Assembly: GCF_037975245.1 (NCBI RefSeq)
Contig: NC_092580.1
Coordinates: forward strand, 5,614,501-5,678,500
Reading direction: 5' to 3'
DNA from: Apostichopus japonicus
Lineage: Eukaryota; Echinodermata; Holothuroidea; Aspidochirotida; Stichopodidae
DNA: 64,000 nt
Positions 11,128 to 21,828 of the stretch are shown one piece after another. The notes under the pieces were generated by a model that worked only from the letters and a program-made list of their open reading frames with translations, was not told where the DNA came from and ran no database searches. Numbering within the stretch: the first letter of the stretch is position 1; each line of letters opens with the position of its first letter. Position numbers and translations under genes: made by a program.

Positions 11128-11956
11128 ATGGCAACTAAAGGTAAAACAAGGAAAGGGAACCAAGCACACGATAAAGGAGAGATATGTGGGAAATGTGATT
11201 ATTAGTTAATGAAGATGAAATGGCAGTATTATGTGACATTTGCAAACTGTGGTATCATAAGGCATGTGGCGATATTGGAGATGACTTGTATGAAGCAATT
11301 GAGAAGTTTGGTTTCCGGCAAGGATCAAAAGAATTACCATGGCAGTGTAAAATGTGCAAGAGGTATGCGGCCAATATCTTTGATGAAGTAATACAGGTTA
11401 AACAAAAACAAGAGAAACTTGAGAAGAAATGTAAAGAAATGGAAAAAAAAATCCAACGATATGGATTAAGCAGATCAAAGAGATGAAAACTAAGATCTCA
11501 AAAAGAGAATGAGAGATGAAGGAAGTTAAACGAGTATACAAGCAATGGAAATAAGAAGTGTAGAAAGGGTGCCGGGCAACCAAACAAGATCACAGACAGG
11601 ATATAATGGAGGTTAGAGAAGTAATAGAAAGAGAAAAAAGGAGAAAAAGAGTAGTGATTGACCAATTAGTAAATGAGGATGATTCAGAGGAGGTGATGAG
11701 GAATAAAACTATGGATCTTTTTGAGGTATTAGCTATTCCAAGTGAGGAGATAGACCAAATATCTAAACTGAGGGATAAACCCATGATTTATTGTAGAAGT
11801 AAAAAGGTGGAAACTACGCAAGATGTGTTGAGAAAAGCAAGACATGAGAAAGATTTCTCACATGTATACAAACGTCCTGACTTAACTTACAAACAAAGAC
11901 AAGAAGGACAAAGGCTCAGGCATGAGTTAAAAATGAGATTGGAGAATGGAGAATAG
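11128..11956 (+). pseudogene. Dead CR1/jockey-group LINE, ORF1 with PHD-like finger
   Basis: An ATG at 11128 begins a basic N-terminus and leads into CGKCD. After a frame shift near 11205 the frame continues as EMAVLCDICKLWYHKAC, then WQCKMCKRY. This C..C...C..C...W(Y)H..C...W.C..C arrangement is PHD-finger-like. A lysine/glutamate-rich segment (coiled-coil-like, 11398-11480) and a further reading frame (11606-11956) follow. PHD-type fingers in ORF1 are known in some non-LTR retrotransposons. Stops and shifts show the copy is dead. The true 5' end was not found. Confidence 0.65.
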
Positions 11957-12139
11957 AATATAAAAATTGTGAGAGGGAAACTTGTACAAGTTTTGGATTT
12001 GTAAAGCAGGGATGAAGTACTGTATCTCTCCCAATTAGGAGAGAGCAAGAGTTTTTTCGTCAAGCATAAAAAGACGATAACAAATGTAAATATTGTAAAT
12101 AATGAAGAAAGATTGGAGTTTTTACCTCAGGCTAAACAG

Positions 12140-13339
12140 TCTGAAGAAGAAATTTTAAAGTGTTTTATGTTAATGCCCGCAGTGTGAATAAAAAGATGGA
12201 CCTACTCAAAACATATGCATATGTCATGGATTTAGATGTTATAATGGTGACTGAAACATGGTTGAATTAAAAAATATCGGATGGAGAAACAAATATTAGG
12301 AACTACCAATGCTTTCAACAAGACAGAGAGAACAAGATTGGAGGAGGCGTGTGTCTATACATAAAGGAAGGTATTCAGGTTGTCAGGATGGAAAATTTGG
12401 GATCATATTGAGAAGCATTATGGTACTGTACAAAATCATAAGAAATAAGACTCAGATTGTTTTAGGAGTAATATACGGACCAACGAACTGTGATGTTCAA
12501 GAGGAGGAACTGTATATATGCTAAAAAAAGCAAAGGAGTGTAACAGAATCATTATCGCTGGCGATTTTAACTATCGAGATATTGATTGGACATTACTAAC
12601 AGCTGATACACCAACATCCAGAAATTTTCTTAGTCTGGTACAAGATTGTTTCTGGCAATAACTGGTAAGTGAACCAACAAGAGGAAATAATATTTTGGAT
12701 TTGGTATTGACAACGGAGGAAGAAATGGTGGAAAGTATGGAAATTGGAGATGAGTTTGGTAGTAGCGATCACAGATATGTTGTATGGAATTGTATCATCA
12801 CTATGGAAAAAGAGAAAGGTTTAAGCAAAACACAAATTAAAGATTGGAAAAAAGCATATTTGAAGAGGATGAGAGAAGAATATGAGAATAAAGATTGGAA
12901 TAACATATTGGTAAATATGGAGGTTGAAGAAATGTGGCAACATTTGAAAAATTTTCATGAGAACCAAGTGAAAAGACTAGTTCCTTGTAGAAAACCAAGT
13001 ATTGCAAACCGGCCTAAATGGATGAACAAACAAATTAAGCATCTAATACAGAAAAAAAGAAAAGCATGGCAAAAATACAAGAAGTTTGGGACCAATGACA
13101 ATTGGATACAATACAAAGATTTACAAAAACAGGTAAAGAAGGGAATTGAGTGAGCAAAGAGCAATTTTGAAGAGAAAATGGCTGAAAAGATTAAAGAAGA
13201 CCCCAAAACATTTTATTCATATATTCGATCAAAACAGAAGGTGAAGAGCTAAGTGGAGACGTTAAAAGATGTGAATGGAAGTGTTATAGTTTCAGAAAGA
13301 GAAACGACCAAAACCTTGAATGATTTTTCAAAAAGTAGT
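12140..13339 (+). pseudogene. Dead LINE ORF2, endonuclease part
   Basis: Frames broken by several stops encode the pieces of an apurinic-type endonuclease in order: VNARSVNKK, then DVIMVTETWLN near 12240, GGGVCLYIKEG near 12345, AGDFNYRDIDW near 12560 and GSSDHRYVVW near 12760. A lysine-rich linker leads towards the reverse transcriptase. The sequence is cut at 13339 by the gypsy LTR and resumes at 21829 after an 8.5-kb insertion. Confidence 0.8.
13336..13339. repeat. Target-site duplication of the gypsy element
   Basis: TAGT lies immediately left of the LTR here and immediately right of the other LTR at 21829-21832. Ty3/gypsy elements usually make 4-6-bp duplications. Confidence 0.75.
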
Positions 13340-14734
13340 TGTAAGAGTTGCGGGATATGGGGTTCTTGACAGCAGCTAGCTGTACAACAGGATTATTGGG
13401 AATCCCCCTAGTGGTCACGAGGTGTGAAGACAGCTGACCACTGTATTACAAATACAACAGGCTAAAAACAAGAATAAGACTGGCTGTTAGGTATAGAAAA
13501 TAGTTATATTGCTCGGTCACACATGAAAGTGTGCAACATAAAGAATCTTGGGAAAGTACTCTTTACCGTTACACTATTACACTTGTATCAACAATTAAAA
13601 CTAAAGATATTGAATATAAACAACTAAAGGTGTCAAGTGGCCACAAGACTAATACATGTATGTGCACATTAATAAAAAAAAAGAGATAGAGCTTATCTGG
13701 CGGGCGGGTCTGTATATATAGTCCAGCAGCACGGCACAGCAATGTAGTTGAAGGACTGGTAGACACGGTATTGCAAGGTTTAATAAATGATGAATGTCCG
13801 ATAACAGGAAATTACGAAATAGAAGGTGAGTAGTAAGAGTTCCGTGGATATACTCCAGTGAAAAAAAGATATGAGTGAGAGTTCCAGGAATACTCCAATA
13901 AAATATATATATTCAAAGAAATATTCTTCCCAAGGAGAGCAGGTAAAGTCCAGGTAAAAGATAGGTAGAAGAGTAGGTGACGTCCACGTAAAAGAGTAGG
14001 TAAAGTCCAGGTAAAAGATATGTTAAAGAGTAGGTGAAGTACCAGTAAAAGATATGTAAATACAAAATGGCAACTAGCAGCTAGAACACAGCTCTCAGTT
14101 CCATTGAATCCAATATAACGATGAAATAATGTTCACAAACGTACAGCAAATCAATAATTAACAATTAAATCCTCCAGTAAGTTATATTTATGTAGATATA
14201 TTTATGTATTCTTTAAGCACAAGATAGACAACTTCTCTAACTATTTTTATATGTGTGTATACTGTAGTGTACAGACTATGATATCAAGGGTGGCTAATAT
14301 ACAAACAGGCCCTGTTGACTGGCTGACAACCAAACTGCCTCTCTCTCCTAAGACACCTTGGAGGAAGCTCCTAAACCACAGGGTAACAACATGTGACCCT
14401 TTTAACACCTCTGATTGGCTATAAACACCCTAGATACCAAGAGTAACACTTAGAACCAATCAGAGCTAAACATACAGACTAAATCTGCATACAAATGCTT
14501 ACACTAAAACTGAAACAACCAAGACAAGGCATCCCTTATCTAAGAAAAGAAAGTAAGAAGAGAAGATGTTTACTAAAACCAGCAACTTGGCAGAACAAAG
14601 AAAGTACTGTTGCCACTGGCTCACTACTAATTATACAGGGGAAAATGAGCACAGGTTGTGGAAGAGAATAGGCGTACCTATTACATAACCACTAGGATGG
14701 GAGAGAAGAAGAAACAGAAATAGAGCTATTTACA
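13340..14734 (-). repeat. Gypsy 3' LTR
   Basis: 1395-bp LTR starting TG and ending CA. It carries a short run of ~20-bp direct repeats ('gtaaagtccaggtaaaagat') at 13938-14055. The minus-strand TATA-like ctatatataca lies at 13711-13721. The small open frame here (13569-13766) recurs in the other LTR and is not a separate gene. Confidence 0.95.
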
Positions 14735-15055
14735 TCCCCGCCCGCTTTATATTGGCTTACACTGCCAATGAAAACTTCTTGCAGCAAAAACCACAAAACA
14801 AAATTTAAAAAAATAGAAATGACCGAAACATACAGAATATACTTGTGAAGTATATAACCAACCTGGTGAGGCAATTAGGCCGAAACTAACACAGTTTCCT
14901 AACTTCCTAGGACAACAGTCAAACAACTTCTAGCTTGTACATGTAAAAAAAAAATACAGTATCTCCTAAAACAATCGGATCCTCTGGTAAGGATCATACC
15001 ACAAAGACCGGTAAGTCTTGGTACAAAAATACAAATGAATACACAATAACACAAC
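14735..15055 (-). other. Gypsy 3' untranslated stretch with polypurine tract
   Basis: Between the pol stop and the 3' LTR. On the minus strand the bases touching the LTR read gcgggcgggga, a plausible though C-interrupted polypurine tract for plus-strand priming. No other feature is visible. Confidence 0.55.
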
Positions 15056-18000
15056 TTATTTGAAGAAATTAGATGCTCTAGCCTTACTCAAGCCATCTTT
15101 TAACCATTGCATAGAAATTACAATGGGGGAAAAATCTTTACTTATTATATTATTGACACATGACTCCTCGGGAGGCAAACCTTTGTTCCTACGTGACCGT
15201 CTGAGATACAAAGTGGGATCTACTGATTCTAGGGTGGGAATATCTGGTACTGTGGTGAGCACATTGGGGTGTGTTGGTTCCTGCCCATCAGAAGCGTCGT
15301 TTTCATCAGTACTATGGTGGTCTATGCTGTCCTCATCAATGCAGCTGCTGGTACGGTTGGGTATCTGCTGTGGAATTGGTATTCCAAGTAGTGGGGTCAC
15401 AGGGCTACTACTGGTACCTGTAGGGGCATCGTCCTGGGGATGTGTGTTTGTCTCTTCTGTAGTTACTGGAAGACGGCAAAGTTTCAATGCATTTCGGTGG
15501 AGAACCTTTTCCATGCCGTCACCACTTTCTGGTTTCACCCGGTAGATCGGTAGATGTACGTTGGGTTGTCCGGTGACAATGTGTGGCTCTGGGTTCCAAA
15601 AATCCACTGTCTTATGCCTGCCGTCAAAATGAAGGCGTTTTACCAGTACACGCTCGCCTCTGGATAAGGGTTGATTTTTCGTCTTTCGATCGTAAAGTTT
15701 CTTTTGCACAGCAGATGCCTTCTCCATTTCTTTCTCTGCAAGCGTATGGGCATGGTGGAGTCGTTCCCAGTGATAACTAACCCAGTCAGATGACACTGGT
15801 CTCTGGCTGTCTTCAGGTGTCGCCATTTCTAGATCAATGGGTAGCCTTCCATGTCGACCAAACATTAGGTAGAAGGGGGTTTGTTTTGTTGAGGAATGCT
15901 GGGTATTATTATAAAGGTATGTAAGTTCTGCGAGATGTGCAGGCCACTGCTTCTTCTTTTCGTCGGATAATGTACGCACCATGTTTATAAGGGTACGGTT
16001 GAACCGTTCGCATAAGCCATTTCCAGCTGGGTGGTAGGGTGTAGTTCTGCTTTTGTGAATGTTATACATCTGGCAAAGTTCCTTAATTAACCGGGATTCA
16101 AAGTTAGCGCCTTGGTCTGACAGGATTCGTGCTGGGCAACCATACTTCGTGATGAAATGCTGCCAAAGAGCTCTTGCCGTTGTTACTGCAGTTTGATTTC
16201 TGGTGGCGACTGCGACTGCTAATTTGGTGAAGTAGTCAGTGATGACTAAGACATTTTCGAAACCATCTGTAGAACGATCAAGCTTTAGAAAGTCAATAGC
16301 CACAAGTTCCAGGGGGGCTGACACCTTAATATTAACCAGTGGGGCTCTTGTTGTTGTTGTCGTTGGTTTAGCTAAATTGCAACGTTCGCATTCTGCACAG
16401 TACTTCTGGACATCACTCCTTATGTTGGGCCAGTAGAAGCGCTCTTGAATAAGTGCCAGTGTTCTGGTGGCTCCAAAATGTCCTGCTTGGTCGTGTAAAC
16501 CCTGGAGAACTCTGACCTTCAAACTGGACGGCACCACAAACTGCTTTACTGGGTCTTGGTGACCACTTCTCAGGATCTCTCTATACAGACATCCATCAAG
16601 TATCTTTAGGCTGGTCCACTGTTTGAGTAACAATGACACCTCTGTCGAGTCACCATTGTATACGGGGCGTGTCCCAGAATGCACCTGTACATATCTCTTG
16701 ACTTCAGCTATTGCTGGATCTAGGTCTTGTCTGTTCCTAAAGTCGTCATTAATGCTTGGTGGAGGTTCCTGATTGGTTAATTCCTGCTCTGTCAAAGGAA
16801 GCAAACAATCTGTATGCTGCTGAAGGTTGTAGATGATCTCATCGTCTGGTATACTACAAGGGGCTTCTTGAGTCTGAGTCATACGGGACAATGCATCAGC
16901 GTTGGTATTTTCTCTGCCTGGTTTGTAAGCAATCTTATAGTGGAAATTCGCAAGTCTTGCTACCCATCTCTGTTCAATGGCTCCAAGGTCTGCTGTAGCT
17001 AGAAACTGTAGGGGTTTATGGTCTGTATAAATAACAAATTCAGCGCCAAGTAAGTATGACTTGAACTTTTGAGTTACTGCCCAGGAGATAGCTAGTAGTT
17101 CTAACTTGAACGCACTGTAGTTCTGGTCATTCCGTTCTGTTTTTCGGAGACTTCGACTAGCGTAAGCTATTACTCGTTCTTTGTTTTCTTGAACTTGTGT
17201 CAATACTGCCCCCAATCCAGTACCACTAGCGTCAGTGTACAGTCTAAAAGGCAGTGAATAGTCTGCATAGGCTAGAATCGGTGGTGAGGACAGTTCCTGT
17301 CTTAGGTGGTCAAAGGCATCCTGACATCTGGTGGACCATTCAAAGGCTTTCTTCAGGGGTAGCCCATTCTTTGGTTTAGCTGTGAGCTCGTACAATGGGC
17401 CTGCAATCTTTGAGAAATCTTTAATGAATCGCCTGTAGAACCCTGCCATACCCAGAAAGCATCTCACATCTGATACAGAGGTGGGGGTGGGCCAGTCTTT
17501 GATGACTGCACACTTTTCTGGTTCTGTAGATATACCCTCTGCCGACACCACATGACCAAGGTAGTGTACTTCCTTCTGCAACAGGTGGCACTTACTTGGT
17601 TTAGCCTTCAACCCATGCTTACTTAGTCTGTCCAGGACATTCCCTAGTCTTTGAAGATGTGATGGGAAATCTTCAGAGAAGACGATGATGTCATCTAAAT
17701 ACAGAAGTACAGACTCATAATTCATGTCTCCCAGACATGCCTCCATTAATCGTTGAAAAGTCGCTGGAGCGTTGCATAAACCGAAGGGCATTCTTTGAAA
17801 TTCAAACAGTCCCATAGGTGTTGTAAAGGCTGTTTTCTGCTGATCTTCGGGGTTCATGGCGACCTGCCAGTAGCCACTCACCAAGTCTAGGGTGGAAAAT
17901 AATCTGGCATGACCCAACGCATTTAAGGACTCATCAATTCTGGGGAGAGGGTAGGCATCCTTCCTAGTAAGAGCATTTAGTCTGCGATAATCCACACAAA

Positions 18001-19249
18001 TCCTTATCTTTCCATCTTTCTTCCTTACTAACACAGTGGGAGCTGCCCATGGACTGTAGCTTTCTTGGATGACCCCCTTTTCTAGCATCTGTTTGATTTG
18101 ATCTTTTACTTCCTGGTAAAGTTTGGGCGGAATCATTCTATATTTTTCCCTCACTGGTGGGCTGTCACCTGTTGGAATTTGATGTGTGATAGTAGCTGTA
18201 CACCCGTAGTCACCATCATCTTTAGCAAAAACTTCTTTGTGGTCATTAAGAAATTTAGCAAGCATAGCCACCTCATCAGGACAAAGAGTTTCAGTGTTGA
18301 CATTAACAGGTACTGGTAAATCTCCAGGTATTTGAGAGTGAGCGCTTTCATTGACCACTGTAGCATGCTGCTCAGAGATAACAACTTCTACTGTTTGTTG
18401 ATCAACGTGCACTAAGTTAACTTCTGGAATCTGATTAGGTAATACCTCCACCTCATGTAATTGTGCCAAAACTGAACCTTTCCTGAGCAGGATGTCACTG
18501 GTGCTGATGTTGAGAAGTCTAATGTGCACTTTATTGTTAGTAACCGTAGACAATGATTTGGCCACTAAAATATCCTTTGGTAAGTTGTTTTGGTCATCAG
18601 GTAGTGGTTCTATTATCCCCTGACCACAAGTTCTTCCTTTCCCTAAATCGCAGTAGCTCTCTATGATTATCTCTTGTCTGGCAGGCAGTGTCACAGATTG
18701 GCCCCTGGGAATTGAAACTTTACCTATAATTCCGGATAGATTCTCACTCTCTGTTCCCCCTTCTTCAGCCATCTGTATAAAGTGTAGTACTTCTGCTGAT
18801 TGAGTGCGCTGATCTTCAGATGAACTAAACTTCTTGTCCTGGCTATTAAAAAGCACCTCTTTGCAAAGCCTTATTGCGTTCATTCCTAATAGGCAGGGAA
18901 TGCCACTGGCAGCATTCTCAGGAACAAGGAGGGCTATAATATTAATTTCAACTTCAGATATGACTAGCTTCACTTCCACACATCCTGAAAATGGAACAGG
19001 TAAATGGTTTGCACCTTTAAGTCTGAGCCAGTGCAGAGGGCCTGATGAACGATGTCTGTCAGCCAAGTGTTCTCTGAAGTATTTTTCTGATATGGTCGTC
19101 ACTTGTGAGCCGGTGTCGATGATACATGGCATAAGGTGGCCCTCTATTAGAATATTAGTTACCATGTGACCTCCAACGACCTTGTCTCTGATGTCCCTAG
19201 TCGGTATGGATGAGCCTAACGAGGCAGAGCATTCCATAGTTTGGCTCAC
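15056..19249 (-). CDS. Gypsy Pol polyprotein (PR-RT-RH-IN)
   Basis: This frame encodes the enzymes that copy and integrate the retrotransposon. In order: an aspartic protease with DTGS at about residues 45-48; reverse transcriptase with YRRLNALT, FSTLDL, MPFGLCNAPATFQ and YLDD (about 515); RNase H with TDASGTG (about 668) and YTDHKPL; integrase with an H-H-C-C zinc module (HDQAGHFG ... CAECERC, from about 919) and a D,D,E core (VAIDFL, LSDQGANF, CERFNR, about 986-1081). The order is standard for Ty3/gypsy. The frame has no early ATG: the listed start is GTG, and the first ATG is at 19237. It lies in the -1 frame relative to gag, so it is probably made as a frameshift fusion. All catalytic residues I looked for are present. 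Confidence 0.95.
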   Translation of the reverse strand: MSQTMECSASLGSSIPTRDIRDKVVGGHMVTNILIEGHLMPCIIDTGSQVTTISEKYFREHLADRHRSSGPLHWLRLKGANHLPVPFSGCVEVKLVISEVEINIIALLVPENAASGIPCLLGMNAIRLCKEVLFNSQDKKFSSSEDQRTQSAEVLHFIQMAEEGGTESENLSGIIGKVSIPRGQSVTLPARQEIIIESYCDLGKGRTCGQGIIEPLPDDQNNLPKDILVAKSLSTVTNNKVHIRLLNISTSDILLRKGSVLAQLHEVEVLPNQIPEVNLVHVDQQTVEVVISEQHATVVNESAHSQIPGDLPVPVNVNTETLCPDEVAMLAKFLNDHKEVFAKDDGDYGCTATITHQIPTGDSPPVREKYRMIPPKLYQEVKDQIKQMLEKGVIQESYSPWAAPTVLVRKKDGKIRICVDYRRLNALTRKDAYPLPRIDESLNALGHARLFSTLDLVSGYWQVAMNPEDQQKTAFTTPMGLFEFQRMPFGLCNAPATFQRLMEACLGDMNYESVLLYLDDIIVFSEDFPSHLQRLGNVLDRLSKHGLKAKPSKCHLLQKEVHYLGHVVSAEGISTEPEKCAVIKDWPTPTSVSDVRCFLGMAGFYRRFIKDFSKIAGPLYELTAKPKNGLPLKKAFEWSTRCQDAFDHLRQELSSPPILAYADYSLPFRLYTDASGTGLGAVLTQVQENKERVIAYASRSLRKTERNDQNYSAFKLELLAISWAVTQKFKSYLLGAEFVIYTDHKPLQFLATADLGAIEQRWVARLANFHYKIAYKPGRENTNADALSRMTQTQEAPCSIPDDEIIYNLQQHTDCLLPLTEQELTNQEPPPSINDDFRNRQDLDPAIAEVKRYVQVHSGTRPVYNGDSTEVSLLLKQWTSLKILDGCLYREILRSGHQDPVKQFVVPSSLKVRVLQGLHDQAGHFGATRTLALIQERFYWPNIRSDVQKYCAECERCNLAKPTTTTTRAPLVNIKVSAPLELVAIDFLKLDRSTDGFENVLVITDYFTKLAVAVATRNQTAVTTARALWQHFITKYGCPARILSDQGANFESRLIKELCQMYNIHKSRTTPYHPAGNGLCERFNRTLINMVRTLSDEKKKQWPAHLAELTYLYNNTQHSSTKQTPFYLMFGRHGRLPIDLEMATPEDSQRPVSSDWVSYHWERLHHAHTLAEKEMEKASAVQKKLYDRKTKNQPLSRGERVLVKRLHFDGRHKTVDFWNPEPHIVTGQPNVHLPIYRVKPESGDGMEKVLHRNALKLCRLPVTTEETNTHPQDDAPTGTSSSPVTPLLGIPIPQQIPNRTSSCIDEDSIDHHSTDENDASDGQEPTHPNVLTTVPDIPTLESVDPTLYLRRSRRNKGLPPEESCVNNIISKDFSPIVISMQWLKDGLSKARASNFFK

Positions 19250-19251
19250 AA

Positions 19252-20265
19252 CTATGGATTGGTCTCGTTTGGGTGAACCGATGTTGTCTGGGGTTGGAAA
19301 GGGGTGGCATCTGCAGACAGGTGTGGTGGGGGCCCTCGTCTCCTCCTACAATTCCTGGCAACATGGCCCGAGATGTTGCAGTTTCTACAGATCGGTCGAC
19401 CATCTTCTGTAAACTGGTCTGAAGCCCTTCTACCACCGGTTGGTCGGATTCTCGGCGTTGCCATGGCAACCATAGACTGCAAGTGCAGCATTTGTTGTTG
19501 CATATTGGAGAATGCTGCCTCCATCGTTTTCTGCCATTCTTGGAAGGCTGGGTTTTTGGGCGTTGTACTTTGGACAGATGCAGTGGGGATCCTAACTTGA
19601 TGAAGGTCAGCTGTGATGACTTCAGCACTGTCCATTCTAATGGCGCCTTCCAGCTCAAGGGCCTCATCTTTGATATCTTTAAAATTGATGTTGCTGTCCT
19701 TCCTGACTTCTCTCCGTAGCTCCATCCTGATGGAGTTGCTGGAAATTCCCTCGATGAATCGATCTCTGAGGGTTTTGTCTTTTTCAGGTAGGGATGATGG
19801 GTGCTTTAGGATTTGCTGCAAAAGTTCTTCCAGGCATAGGGAATACTGCCTGATGGTCTCATGCCTATGCTGGTTTCTGGCGTAGAAGCGACTCATCAGT
19901 GTCGTCAGGGGCTTATTGTCCCCATAAATCTTTCCTAAGTGTTGAAGCACCGCATCAAGGGTTGATCGCTGATCATCCTCTAGAACGAGCACCTCCCTCC
20001 GTGCTACACCACCCAGATACCGAAGGGCCAACTCTACTTGTTGGTCCTGGGGGGTCCGCCATGCTTTGAGTGCAGCTTTCAGGCTAGCTTTCCATTCCCC
20101 CCAACCAGGGTCATTTTTACTAGTTGGGGTACCCACAAAGGTTGAAATGTGGTGATTAATGGGGATATAAATTGCAGGGAGAGGCTGGTTTCCCGAGCAG
20201 TCAGGTGTCACTGAATCAATATTTTCATTCATGGCTATTCTTAATGTTAAACAATTTGTAAGCAA
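19252..20265 (-). CDS. Gypsy Gag protein
   Basis: 337-residue structural protein that would assemble the retrotransposon particle. The central part (WGEWKASLKAALKAW, LRYLGGVARREVL, RFYARNQHRHETI) resembles the retrotransposon Gag core. A single CCHC zinc knuckle, CRNCNISGHVARNC, lies at about residues 293-306, followed by an arginine-rich stretch that probably binds RNA. The stop is at 19252-19254, and pol continues in the -1 frame. The ATG at 20265 gives a normal Gag length with a 168-bp leader to the LTR. Confidence 0.9.
   Translation of the reverse strand: MLTNCLTLRIAMNENIDSVTPDCSGNQPLPAIYIPINHHISTFVGTPTSKNDPGWGEWKASLKAALKAWRTPQDQQVELALRYLGGVARREVLVLEDDQRSTLDAVLQHLGKIYGDNKPLTTLMSRFYARNQHRHETIRQYSLCLEELLQQILKHPSSLPEKDKTLRDRFIEGISSNSIRMELRREVRKDSNINFKDIKDEALELEGAIRMDSAEVITADLHQVRIPTASVQSTTPKNPAFQEWQKTMEAAFSNMQQQMLHLQSMVAMATPRIRPTGGRRASDQFTEDGRPICRNCNISGHVARNCRRRRGPPPHLSADATPFQPQTTSVHPNETNP
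19267..19273 (-). promoter_or_regulatory. Candidate -1 ribosomal frameshift site
   Basis: On the minus strand the heptamer is C CCA AAC, read in the gag frame as the last base of CAC plus the codons CCA and AAC. It fits the X XXY YYZ pattern for -1 slippage. Five codons later gag stops. Shifting back one base enters the pol frame with no stop before pol. No downstream pseudoknot was evaluated. Confidence 0.6.
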
Positions 20266-20433
20266 AAATATATAGAAGTATTGAAGAAACCATAAGCAAA
20301 ATACTGAAATGTGAATAAAATAAGTCTCCTATCAACCAGCCTTATTCAAGTACAACAACATTTGAAATAAATACTATGTAACGACAATTGCTTTTTGGGG
20401 GGCAATAATTGAATACCCCACTCGTACTACCAA
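20266..20433 (-). other. Gypsy leader and primer-binding site region
   Basis: On the minus strand the bases after the 5' LTR read ttggtagtacgagtggggta. TGG at this place is the usual start of a tRNA primer-binding site. I could not match it to a particular tRNA. Confidence 0.5.
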
Positions 20434-21828
20434 TGTAAGAGTTGCGGGATATGGGGTTCTTGACAGCAGCTAGCTGTACAACAGGATTATTGGGAATCCC
20501 CCTAGTGGTCACGAGGTGTGAAGACAGCTGACCACTGTATTACAAATACAACAGGCTAAAAACAAGAATAAGACTGGCTGTTAGGTATAGAAAATAGTTA
20601 TATTGCTCGGTCACACATGAAAGTGTGCAACATAAAGAATCTTGGGAAAGTACTCTTTACCGTTACACTATTACACTTGTATCAACAATTAAAACTAAAG
20701 ATATTGAATATAAACAACTAAAGGTGTCAAGTGGCCACAAGACTAATACATGTATGTGCACATTAATAAAAAAAAAGAGATAGAGCTTATCTGGCGGGCG
20801 GGTCTGTATATATAGTCCAGCAGCACGGCACAGCAATGTAGTTGAAGGACTGGTAGACACGGTATTGCAAGGTTTAATAAATGATGAATGTCCGATAACA
20901 GGAAATTACGAAATAGAAGGTGAGTAGTAAGAGTTCCGTGGATATACTCCAGTGAAAAAAAGATATGAGTGAGAGTTCCAGGAATACTCCAATAAAATAT
21001 ATATATTCAAAGAAATATTCTTCCCAAGGAGAGCAGGTAAAGTCCAGGTAAAAGATAGGTAGAAGAGTAGGTGACGTCCACGTAAAAGAGTAGGTAAAGT
21101 CCAGGTAAAAGATATGTTAAAGAGTAGGTGAAGTCCCAGTAAAAGATATGTAAATACAAAATGGCAACTAGCAGCTAGAACACAGCTCTCAGTTCCATTG
21201 AATCCAATATAACGATGAAATAATGTTCACAAACGTACAGCAAATCAATAATTAACAATTAAATCCTCCAGTAAGTTATATTTATGTAGATATATTTATG
21301 TATTCTTTAAGCACAAGATAGACAACTTCTCTAACTATTTTTATATGTGTGTATACTGTAGTGTACAGACTATGATATCAAGGGTGGCTAATATACAAAC
21401 AGGCCCTGTTGACTGGCTGACAACCAAACTGCCTCTCTCTCCTAAGACACCTTGGAGGAAGCTCCTAAACCACAGGGTAACAACATGTGACCCTTTTAAC
21501 ACCTCTGATTGGCTATAAACACCCTAGATACCAAGAGTAACACTTAGAACCAATCAGAGCTAAACATACAGACTAAATCTGCATACAAATGCTTACACTA
21601 AAACTGAAACAACCAAGACAAGGCATCCCTTATCTAAGAAAAGAAAGTAAGAAGAGAAGATGTTTACTAAAACCAGCAACTTGGCAGAACAAAGAAAGTA
21701 CTGTTGCCACTGGCTCACTACTAATTATACAGGGGAAAATGAGCACAGGTTGTGGAAGAGAATAGGCGTACCTATTACATAACCACTAGGATGGGAGAGA
21801 AGAAGAAACAGAAATAGAGCTATTTACA
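20434..21828 (-). repeat. Gypsy 5' LTR with TATA-like promoter
   Basis: 1395-bp LTR, the twin of 13340-14734. On the minus strand a ctatatataca box at 20805-20815 could place transcription start around 20780 and so mark the U3/R border. This is inferred from position only. Confidence 0.93.

Larger units (their letters stand above)
13340..21828 (-). mobile_element. Full-length Ty3/gypsy LTR retrotransposon
   Basis: An 8489-bp element in minus orientation: 5' LTR at 20434-21828, gag 20265-19252, pol 19249-15056, 3' LTR at 13340-14734, and TAGT at both edges. Gag and pol are open throughout. The LTRs are both 1395 bp and differ at only one site that I noticed (a at 14041 against c at 21135). 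The element is therefore young and may be autonomous. It sits inside an already broken LINE, which dates the order of events. Confidence 0.93.

Noticed and set aside
13569-13766. 65-residue frame also found at 20663-20860
   Set aside because: Both copies lie in the gypsy LTRs, so this is LTR duplication, not a gene.
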